Origin: an uncultured Lachnospiraceae bacterium
Lineage (GTDB): Bacteria; Bacillota; Clostridia; Lachnospirales; Lachnospiraceae
Reading direction: 5' to 3'
DNA length: 9,113 bases
Assembly (NCBI GenBank): GCA_946566415.1
Contig: CAMNWW010000071.1
Coordinates: forward strand, 1-9,113
Part shown: positions 1 to 5,185 of the stretch, piece by piece
Numbering within the stretch: the first letter of the stretch is position 1
Layout: every line of letters starts with the position of its first letter
Notes under the pieces: generated by a model
The model's input: only the letters and a program-made list of their open reading frames with translations
Told to the model about the DNA's origin: nothing
Databases searched by the model: none
Made by a program: the position numbers and the translations under genes

Positions 1-1629
1 AAGGATATTATCATCAATATACTTTTTGTTTTCTTCTTCAGACGCAAAATTCGTACAAGTGTACTCTGTAGTCATCCCTTCTTTAAAATGGATCTCCAGA
101 TTCTCATACTGCAGCTCATTCAGATAAACGCTGCTCACAAACAGCGTGCCCTCCGTCCCTTCCAGCATAGGAGACGTGAATACCTCGCCCACCGGAATAT
201 TAACGTCCGCGACACAGTTCTCAAATATCGTTTCTTTTTCTGCGTCCTCAAGACCGTACAGTTTCACCCTGAGATCTGTCTTATTTCCATCTCTTCCAAG
301 GATATGCACAAACTCACCCTTATCCAAGGCATCGATCAAAATCTGTTGCACTTCCTCATACCGCTTTGCGTCCAGGGTATTAATACGGATTATTTCCTGG
401 AAGATCTCCGGATAGCAAGGACCTATTTCCGGCACAGGCCAAGAAATAATCGTAAAGCTCCGCTCTTCGCCCTTAATATATTCATTCGTAAGCTGTCCCG
501 CCCTGGAATTCAGATTCAGGAGGAGCTTTTCCTGCTCCTTAGTCAAATGTATGGCTTCCGGTTTAGAAACCGGGACGAACGGTTTCTCTCCGAACACTTC
601 CATCACTGCCGGACCCGCAAATCTCCCTGCCTGCTCTCTATTTTGCTCAAAGACCGTCCGCATAACTTCGAGCTTTCTCTCTACAAACTGTTTGTCCAGA
701 ATCAGCCCCAGATCATCCTTATGGTCATAATCATACTGTTTATTTACCTGCGCGCCGTAAAAGCCGTTCTTCCCCTGTCTGCTGCGTGTTATAACACTTG
801 CCGCAGCCCTGTATATGGTCGGACGCAGACCCATCTTTTCAAAATTATCTATCGCCTTTTTCAGTACTCTTTCAAATCCAAGCACATATCGGATATTGAC
901 CACTGATTTCTTGGATAAGTCTTTTCCTGCATTGATAAAACCAATGCGGAATCCTTCTGTATAAGTGTCCGCCATCTTGTCGATCACCTGCTGGGGAAGC
1001 GACTCCAAATATTCTGCGGTCTTCTTCTCATTTTCACTTATATATTCCCCAAACCGATAAAGATATCTCAGATCCCCGGTCTTACTCTCCATGATCTTCT
1101 TCACCGCAAAATCACACGCGTCCGGATCCACCTGTTCTCGAATACGATCTGCCGCAAGCACGTCGCAATAATCGCTTGCATACCAATAGAAAACCTCTTT
1201 CAAACTGTCAAGCGTTGGTATTCCTTCTTCAAATTTATTATAGATCTCTATAAACAGTTCGTTGCCGACCAACACATATTCGTCGCGCTCTTCATAAACA
1301 TAAGCGATATCTCCTCTAAGTTCCGCGTATAATGCACTTAAAAAAGCACCCAGCTTTTCCCCGAGTACCTTTACCGCATATGCCGGATTCGCATATGATG
1401 ATCCATAATTCTGCGGCAGTACATCGTAGTACAGCATCTGCATTTCCGCTTCAAGCTTCTCAAGCGGCATTCTTTCCCGGATCATCGTATGATAACTGTC
1501 CCTGACGTCATGGATCCTAAGCAGAAAATAAGCAACATGCTGAAAATATGAACGGTAAGGCTCCTGTACCGTCTCCTCAGAGGTAATCTTCATAATTCGC
1601 TCAAGCGCTAAATAATATCTTTCTTCCAC
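1..1629 (-). CDS. M29-family aminopeptidase with long N-terminal extension (3' end cut by window edge)
   Basis: Likely a cytoplasmic metal-dependent aminopeptidase of the M29 (AmpS/AmpT/PepS) family. 543 codons are open to the window edge with no stop. The family signature is the stretch NIPVGEVFTSP, whose glutamate is about residue 482 and should match the first metal-ligand glutamate of M29 enzymes (E250 in Thermus AmpT). It is followed by GTLFVSS and then FKEGMTTEYT. The remaining ligands (Glu, His, Tyr, His, Asp in the family) would lie beyond the left edge. In canonical enzymes of about 410 residues this glutamate sits near 250, so this protein carries roughly 230 extra N-terminal residues, mostly acidic and helical in character, with no recognised domain. 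The start is GTG, preceded by AAGGGGGA (1637-1644) with 7-nt spacing. The GTG shares its first G with the TAG stop of the preceding gene, so translation is probably coupled. The family call is fairly secure; substrate preference is unknown. Confidence 0.82.
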   Translation of the reverse strand, partial: MEERYYLALERIMKITSEETVQEPYRSYFQHVAYFLLRIHDVRDSYHTMIRERMPLEKLEAEMQMLYYDVLPQNYGSSYANPAYAVKVLGEKLGAFLSALYAELRGDIAYVYEERDEYVLVGNELFIEIYNKFEEGIPTLDSLKEVFYWYASDYCDVLAADRIREQVDPDACDFAVKKIMESKTGDLRYLYRFGEYISENEKKTAEYLESLPQQVIDKMADTYTEGFRIGFINAGKDLSKKSVVNIRYVLGFERVLKKAIDNFEKMGLRPTIYRAAASVITRSRQGKNGFYGAQVNKQYDYDHKDDLGLILDKQFVERKLEVMRTVFEQNREQAGRFAGPAVMEVFGEKPFVPVSKPEAIHLTKEQEKLLLNLNSRAGQLTNEYIKGEERSFTIISWPVPEIGPCYPEIFQEIIRINTLDAKRYEEVQQILIDALDKGEFVHILGRDGNKTDLRVKLYGLEDAEKETIFENCVADVNIPVGEVFTSPMLEGTEGTLFVSSVYLNELQYENLEIHFKEGMTTEYTCTNFASEEENKKYIDDNIL

Positions 1630-2015
1630 TATACAATCCCCCTTATAAATACTGCGATCAGACAAAGCAGCACCACGCTATTGATGCCGATCCCTATTTT
1701 ACAAGTTCTGTAATTTTTCTCCCTCTCACGAAACCCCCTGGCGCCTGTCACAATACCGACCACTGTTAAAATCATTGCAAAAATTCCTGCACTGCCGATA
1801 ATTGCCGCCGACTGTCCCTTACTTCTATACGCCAGCACGATCAATATACTTAATACAGCGACCACAATTACCGCCGTCATACATGACAAAATTCCTTTCC
1901 TTGAATGCTTCTGCTTTGCCTGTCCATATCTCCGGTTTCCACGTTTCTTTCTTTCTTTGTCCTTATCTCTTTCTCTTTCGCGAGCCAGCTCTTTTTCTCG
2001 CCTGATCCGCATCAT
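1629..2015 (-). CDS. Small three-span membrane protein (resembles DUF6142-type proteins)
   Basis: A 128-residue membrane protein of unknown function. Residues 1-40 are extremely basic and charged (runs of R, K, E and D, likely helical, predicted cytosolic by the positive-inside rule). Three hydrophobic segments follow at about 43-63, 69-91 and 107-125, with a GARGFRERE loop between the second and third. From memory this layout resembles the clostridial DUF6142 group, but I cannot verify that. The start is one of two adjacent ATGs (2015 or 2012), preceded by AGGAG. The start lies inside the end of the VanZ-like gene, so the two genes overlap by 53 bases in different frames. The stop overlaps the next gene's GTG by one base. 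The overlap is purine-rich on the coding strand and encodes R/K/E-rich peptide in both frames. It is part of the pyrE operon by spacing. Confidence 0.72.
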   Translation of the reverse strand: MMRIRREKELARERERDKDKERKKRGNRRYGQAKQKHSRKGILSCMTAVIVVAVLSILIVLAYRSKGQSAAIIGSAGIFAMILTVVGIVTGARGFREREKNYRTCKIGIGINSVVLLCLIAVFIRGIV

Positions 2016-2466
2016 GCCATCTCCTCACCGTATTGCAGACTGCAAATAAAATATATCCTGCCACACCGCCCAGTGTATTTAAAAGCAGGTCGTCCACATC
2101 AAAACTTCCCACTCTTGTGATAAATTGGAACGACTCTACAAGAAAGCTAAGCCCGAAGCTGTAGAACAATGTCAAAAAAAAGCTTCGATACCGACTTGCC
2201 ATGGGCATAAAAAAGCCGAACGGCACAAAAATCAAGACATTTCCAAATAGATTAGCATATGACACCCATCCGAGCTGTTCCCGATATGTCCAAAATCGTT
2301 CTATCTCCTGAAAAAGGACCAGATTATAGCGATACTCGTTTAGTTCACCTGCCCGCCCATACCAGTCGGAAAAGATTAAAAAATACAGTAAAAAAGCAAT
2401 ATATAAAACAAACAAAATCTTTCCCAACACTCGAAATCTTTTCCTATTTTTTGCTTTCAAACCCAA
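1963..2466 (-). CDS. VanZ-family membrane protein
   Basis: An integral membrane protein of the VanZ-like family (167 codons from the first TTG). Some members raise resistance to teicoplanin or cationic lipopeptides, but most have no known role. A first hydrophobic span lies at about 14-33. The family core is NLFGNVLIFVPFGFFMP (72-89), then a span at about 97-116, then ESFQF (111-115) and SFDVDDLLLNTLGGVAGY (121-138), which is the characteristic acidic D-V-D-D-x-x-x-N motif before the last span. The C-tail is basic. The start is uncertain. TTG at 2466 is only 3 nt from AGGAAGG, whereas TTG at 2460 (codon 3) has a better 9-nt spacing and is probably the real start, giving 165 residues. The preceding 50-residue gene ends at 2475, just 8-14 bases upstream, so the ribosome binding site of this gene sits at that stop. 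The 3' end overlaps the next gene by 53 bases. Confidence 0.85.
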   Translation of the reverse strand: MGLKAKNRKRFRVLGKILFVLYIAFLLYFLIFSDWYGRAGELNEYRYNLVLFQEIERFWTYREQLGWVSYANLFGNVLIFVPFGFFMPMASRYRSFFLTLFYSFGLSFLVESFQFITRVGSFDVDDLLLNTLGGVAGYILFAVCNTVRRWHDADQARKRAGSRKRKR

Positions 2467-2474
2467 AATCCTTC

Positions 2475-2627
2475 CTAAAATGTCAGTCCCTTTTTGGCTC
2501 TGAACAGATTCGCCCCACTGATCAGAAGGATGACTCCGCTTGTCACTCCGGCTATAATCATAATGATTCCAATCGCAAGATTGGCCGCGCCTGCATTCCC
2601 CATTATTTTATATGCTCTTTCCGTCAC
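2475..2627 (-). CDS. 50-residue single-span membrane protein
   Basis: A very small gene with clear translation signals: a perfect AGGAGG (2635-2640) 7 nt before a GTG start, 50 codons, and a TAG stop at 2475. The peptide begins MTERAYKIMGNAGAANLAIG and ends with the basic stretch FRAKKGLTF. Between these is one hydrophobic helix of about 20-22 residues (about 17-38, rich in I, V, L, G and A), so it should be a single-pass membrane peptide with a short basic tail, N-terminus outside or inside undetermined. I recognise no family. It sits 65 bases after pyrE with no terminator in between, and 8-14 bases before the VanZ-like gene, so it is probably co-transcribed with them. Its stop overlaps the region that holds the VanZ gene's ribosome binding site, which suggests coupled translation of two membrane proteins. 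Confidence 0.7.
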   Translation of the reverse strand: MTERAYKIMGNAGAANLAIGIIMIIAGVTSGVILLISGANLFRAKKGLTF

Positions 2628-2692
2628 TAAAACGCCTCCTTTCCTATTATCCCGTAAGGTTTTCCTATTTATAACTCATTGCAAAACATCGG

Positions 2693-3367
2693 TTAAGCTC
2701 CGTACTGCTCATAATACGTGTCAATTGCCGCCTTTATTGTATCGTCAATCACAACTTCCTTGCTTCCGGGTCTGTTGTATAGGTATTCGACCACTTCTTT
2801 CATTGTCACAATAGCCGCGGTCTCCATATGGTATAATTCTCTTATCTCATCCAACGCAGACTGCCTGCCGCTTTTTCCAACTTCCATACGGTTCAGCGAG
2901 ACAATCAGCCCTTTGATCTCTACATCCGCCTGCGCTTTGATGATCGGATATGTCTCCTCAATAGATTTTCCTGACGTTGTCACATCCTCGATAATGACTA
3001 CTCTATCTCCATCTTTCAGGCGGCTCCCTAGTAGAATTCCCGTATCCCCATGGTCCTTGATCTCCTTACGGTTGGAGCAGTAACGGACATCCTTCCCATA
3101 CAGTCTGCTGATTGCCATCGTTGTCGCTACAGCAAGCGGAATTCCTTTGTACGCCGGTCCGAACAATACGTCAAAATCCAATCCATACTTGTCATAAATC
3201 GCTTTCGCATAGTACTCTCCCAGACGCTCAAGCTGTGTACCGGTCACATAAGCCCCTGCATTCATAAAGAACGGGGATTTTCTTCCGCTCTTTAAAGTAA
3301 ATTCGCCAAACTTTAACACTTGGCTCTCCACCATAAATTCGATAAATTCCTGCTTATATTGTTCCAT
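2693..3367 (-). CDS. pyrE: Orotate phosphoribosyltransferase
   Basis: Cytoplasmic enzyme of de novo pyrimidine synthesis that joins orotate to PRPP to give orotidine 5'-phosphate and pyrophosphate. It has 224 residues, close to the usual 210-225. Visible motifs, numbered from the chosen start: FTLKSGRKSPFF (23-34, containing the PRPP-contacting K26), FGPAYKGIPLA (69-79), the flexible catalytic loop NRKEIKDHGDTG (99-110, with R100, K101, K104 and H106 matching the known catalytic residues of enterobacterial PyrE), and the PRPP-binding motif VVIIEDVTTSGKS (123-135). The reading frame stays open 19 codons upstream, but the ATG at 3367 has AGGAGG at 3377-3382 with 9-nt spacing and matches family length, so I chose it. 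A good promoter lies just upstream (3396-3424). No other pyr genes are adjacent, and I see no PyrR-type binding loop in the short leader. First gene of the left-hand operon. Confidence 0.97.
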   Translation of the reverse strand: MEQYKQEFIEFMVESQVLKFGEFTLKSGRKSPFFMNAGAYVTGTQLERLGEYYAKAIYDKYGLDFDVLFGPAYKGIPLAVATTMAISRLYGKDVRYCSNRKEIKDHGDTGILLGSRLKDGDRVVIIEDVTTSGKSIEETYPIIKAQADVEIKGLIVSLNRMEVGKSGRQSALDEIRELYHMETAAIVTMKEVVEYLYNRPGSKEVVIDDTIKAAIDTYYEQYGA

Positions 3368-3395
3368 AAACCTACTCCTCCTAGTATCTTCTCTC

Positions 3396-3424
3396 ATACT
3401 ATCATAAAACCAGCTTTCTTTCAA
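3396..3424 (-). promoter_or_regulatory. Sigma-A-type promoter of pyrE
   Basis: Minus strand: -35 TTGAAA (3424-3419), 17-nt spacer, -10 TAGTAT (3401-3396). Initiation would fall near 3389, leaving a leader of only about 22 nt before the pyrE ATG, with the AGGAGG inside it. Such a short leader leaves no room for attenuation from this promoter. Confidence 0.6.
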
Positions 3425-3457
3425 TTAATTTTCATTTTTCAATCAATACCTTTTCTG

Positions 3458-3500
3458 TTGGAACAAAGAAAATCCGCCGGTCATAAGGCCGGCGGATTTC
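3458..3500 (-). terminator. Strong intrinsic terminator upstream of the pyrE promoter
   Basis: A perfect 11-bp G+C-rich inverted repeat, AAATCCGCCGG (3470-3480) and CCGGCGGATTT (3489-3499), with an 8-nt loop. On the minus strand it is followed by TTTTCTTTGTT. It would end transcription arriving from the candidate small RNA gene, or read-through from the FliD-like gene, before the pyrE promoter. The plus-strand tail (TTTCTCGTTTCT) is less uniform, and no plus-strand gene needs it. Confidence 0.75.
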
Positions 3501-3603
3501 TCGTTTCTATCGTTATCTAAAAGGAATGAGAGTAAAGTGTAGCAATCGGGTTTCCCCGATTGCTCAACTTTATGAGGGGGGAGATAGTTGTGTTACCAAC
3601 TAT
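3462..3603 (-). ncRNA. Candidate small structured RNA (three hairpins, own promoter and terminator)
   Basis: The minus strand carries the full grammar of a small RNA gene. A promoter (3608-3636) is followed by hairpin 1 (AGATAGTTG / CAACTATCT, 3582-3605), a linker containing C6 (3576-3581), hairpin 2 (a perfect 10-bp stem, 3541-3564, whose minus-strand loop is GAAA, a GNRA tetraloop), an outer 6-bp helix across a 2x2 internal loop (3533-3538 with 3567-3572), a short single-stranded stretch, and the terminator hairpin with its U-rich tail. The GNRA loop and U-tail both favour the minus strand as the transcribed one. Predicted length is about 135-140 nt. There is no credible reading frame inside. 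Predicted initiation at 3601-3603 would trim 2-4 nt from hairpin 1, so initiation may be a little upstream. It resembles no riboswitch or housekeeping RNA that I know. The alternative is an attenuator-style leader for pyrE. Confidence 0.5.
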
Positions 3604-3607
3604 CTGA

Positions 3608-3636
3608 ATACTAGTATATCCATAAATTGTGTCCAA
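3608..3636 (-). promoter_or_regulatory. Sigma-A-type promoter for the candidate small RNA
   Basis: Minus strand: -35 TTGGAC (3636-3631), 17-nt spacer, -10 TAGTAT (3613-3608), the same -10 hexamer as the pyrE promoter. It lies downstream of the FliD-gene terminator and immediately upstream of the three-hairpin cassette, so the cassette appears to be a separate transcription unit. Confidence 0.5.
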
Positions 3637-3685
3637 AGTATGTTCAGAAAATAAAAGAAATCGAAATTTTCTAAAAAAGGTTTTA

Positions 3686-3731
3686 AGAAAGTCAAAACAG
3701 GAGGGGAAAACCTTAAGTCTCCTCTCCTGTC
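3686..3731 (-). terminator. Intrinsic terminator of the FliD-like gene
   Basis: An inverted repeat with ACAGGAG (3697-3703) matching CTCCTGT (3724-3730), extended inwards across one mismatch and a G-T pair to about 13 positions. The loop is about 8 nt. On the minus strand it is followed by TTTTGACTTTCTT. It starts about 24 nt after the FliD-like stop codon, the usual position. Confidence 0.7.
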
Positions 3732-3754
3732 CGTATCTGCCTCTTTAAGTAAGA

Positions 3755-5056
3755 CTATATCAGATAGTTCATCATCATGCCGACAGCATAATAATTGCTC
3801 ATGTTATAAGCTCCGCTCCTTGAGTACATACCAAACACATTGTATGGATTCGTTGCCGAATTCGAGGTTGCATTTGCTATGTCACCGTTAAGCAGTGAGC
3901 TGGAACTTATATTCATCCCGGCAGACGCTTTTGAATAGGCTTTCTCTGCGATTCCGCTGACGCCTGAAACCAGGCTCTTTGTCAGGGAAGGGTCTTTTTC
4001 CATGTTCTCTGCAAAAACGCTCTTATCAAAGCTCAATGTAGCGTCTTTGTTCACGGTAATACCAAGTTTTGCCAACGACTTCTCAGATCCCAGACCTGAA
4101 ACCAGATTACGAAGCTGTCTGTCTACGCCGGTTCCTCTGTCATAATTGTCATTGAGCAGTTTCAATGACGAATTGTATGACTTCACCAGATCATTCACAG
4201 CAGACGCTGCCTTATCCGTATCCACATCAGCCTTAATCGTCGTCTTTCCGACGCCTTTAAGCTTCACGCCGATTCTGGTGTAATCCAAAGAAACATCATT
4301 GGTATAAGACTCATGGTTCGTCGTCTCGCCGTTCTTAGTCACTGAATACTTCGCATTCACTGCTTCTGTCTTGACATTCTCAGCTCCTGCCGCTGCGCCG
4401 AGCTGTCCGCTTACTTCAAAAGTATTGGACGCTCCGGTAGTCTTTCCTTCGATCTGTAAAGACGCGACACCGTCTTTTTGCACCACGCTGGCCTTCACAT
4501 CAGAATCACTCTTGTTGATCTGCTCCGCCGCTTCTTTGAGCATCTGGGCATTCGACTTTGCGATACCCTTGCTGTCCACAGCGCTTACCTTCACATCTAC
4601 AGAACCGTTAACGCCTTTTACTGTGAAATCCATATCTGTGTCCGCCTTCGCCGAAGCTTTCACTCCGTCGCTGACATTCACCTGTGCCTGCGCGACCTGC
4701 TGGACTTCCAGCTCTACCGCCTGTTTATTCCTAACAGGAAGCTTCGCGTCGGCAGTCGCTATGGATGTATCTGAACTAGTAACACCCAGCTGATTCATGA
4801 CACCGCTTTGATTAGAGCCTTTCAGCTTATTCGCCGCGTTCATCAGTTCTGACATGCTGCTGTTGTAAGATTTCACAAAACCAAGGCTTGACTCCATTGA
4901 CGTCTTTCTTGACGTAACAGACGATGTAGACGATATTCCTGAAATAGCCTGCGTATATCTGGTATTTCTGGAAAGAGCCTGGGCCAAACGCATATTGTTA
5001 ATAGACGCCTGATAATTGTAATATCCCATACCGTTATTAATTCCGCCGATTGCCAT
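3755..5056 (-). CDS. FliD-like (flagellar cap / hook-associated protein 2-like) protein
   Basis: A 433-residue protein with the hallmarks of FliD, the cap that helps flagellin subunits fold at the filament tip. Seen: an N-terminal helical region (about 20-80), a VTSSDTSIATADA stretch (92-104), the VELEVQQVAQAQVNVSD motif (114-130) typical of FliD D1, a D2/D3-like part with KASVVQKDGVASLQIEG and TTGASNTFEV (188-215), and the C-terminal FliD block from YSVTKNG (237) through VNDLVKSYNSSLKLLND (287-303) to KLGITVNKDATLSFDK (330-345). Odd points: the usual FliD start (GLASGLDTDSIV-like) is absent and replaced by a Tyr/Asn/Met-rich segment, and the C-terminus is likewise NYYAVGMMMNYLI. There is no signal peptide and almost no cysteine, as expected of flagellar export substrates. 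ATG start with AAAGGAG 8 nt upstream. No fliS or fliT follows. It may be a true cap or a related surface protein. Confidence 0.78.
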   Translation of the reverse strand: MAIGGINNGMGYYNYQASINNMRLAQALSRNTRYTQAISGISSTSSVTSRKTSMESSLGFVKSYNSSMSELMNAANKLKGSNQSGVMNQLGVTSSDTSIATADAKLPVRNKQAVELEVQQVAQAQVNVSDGVKASAKADTDMDFTVKGVNGSVDVKVSAVDSKGIAKSNAQMLKEAAEQINKSDSDVKASVVQKDGVASLQIEGKTTGASNTFEVSGQLGAAAGAENVKTEAVNAKYSVTKNGETTNHESYTNDVSLDYTRIGVKLKGVGKTTIKADVDTDKAASAVNDLVKSYNSSLKLLNDNYDRGTGVDRQLRNLVSGLGSEKSLAKLGITVNKDATLSFDKSVFAENMEKDPSLTKSLVSGVSGIAEKAYSKASAGMNISSSSLLNGDIANATSNSATNPYNVFGMYSRSGAYNMSNYYAVGMMMNYLI

Positions 5057-5080
5057 ATTCTCCTCTCCTTTCTATTAGTC

Positions 5081-5122
5081 TACCCCTTATCGGACGGGCC
5101 AGAACGTCCGCCCCTAAAGGTA
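5081..5122 (-). other. Hairpin in the 5' leader of the FliD-like gene
   Basis: A perfect 6-bp inverted repeat, CGGACG (5091-5096) and CGTCCG (5105-5110), with an 8-nt loop. Outer complementary ends TACC (5081-5084) and GGTA (5119-5122) could close a longer stem. It lies between the candidate promoter and the ribosome binding site. It could stabilise the mRNA or modulate its translation. It matches no riboswitch class I know. Confidence 0.4.
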
Positions 5123-5129
5123 TATCTAT

Positions 5130-5156
5130 ATATCGACATCTAACTTGCAAATGATA
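5130..5156 (-). promoter_or_regulatory. Candidate sigma-D/FliA-type promoter of the FliD-like gene
   Basis: Minus strand: -10 GTCGATAT (5137-5130), one base from the Bacillus sigma-D -10 consensus GCCGATAT, preceded by a 15-nt spacer and a poor -35 (TATC against TAAA, with TTT following in the extended -35 region). Initiation near 5122 would give a leader of about 65 nt. A sigma-A alternative (TTGCAA at 5150-5145) lacks a good -10 at normal spacing. Confidence 0.4.
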
Positions 5157-5159
5157 AGA

Positions 5160-5180
5160 GCGCCGGGATTTCCTCCCGTC
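5160..5180 (-). terminator. Weak hairpin after the chemoreceptor gene
   Basis: CGGGA (5164-5168) and TCCCG (5174-5178) form a 5-bp stem with a 5-nt loop, 7 nt after the stop codon of the chemoreceptor gene. The following minus-strand bases (GCGCTCTTATC) are not a proper U-tract, so termination is probably partial at best and the FliD-like gene may also be reached by read-through. Confidence 0.25.
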
Positions 5181-5185
5181 ATTTT

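Noticed and set aside
88..906. Long plus-strand reading frame opposite the aminopeptidase gene
   Set aside because: It is antisense to a continuous, family-matching minus-strand gene, has no ribosome binding site, and its product resembles nothing known.
3368..3424. Longer PyrE starting at 3424
   Set aside because: The extra 19 codons contain the promoter -10 and the AGGAGG site for the ATG at 3367, and they exceed the normal family length.
3571..3619. Tiny plus-strand leader peptides after the GAGGGGGGAG sequence
   Set aside because: They are only 8-11 codons long, no plus-strand gene follows, and the hairpin loop and terminator evidence favours minus-strand transcription.
3425..3754. PyrR-binding attenuator or a known riboswitch upstream of pyrE
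   Set aside because: I looked for the PyrR loop consensus and for core motifs of c-di-GMP, purine, FMN, SAM, THF and cobalamin riboswitches and saw none.
4371..4793. Plus-strand reading frame rich in Ser, Thr and Ala opposite the FliD-like gene
   Set aside because: Its composition is the complement of the Ala/Ser/Lys-rich FliD-like coding sequence; there is no start signal and no homology.
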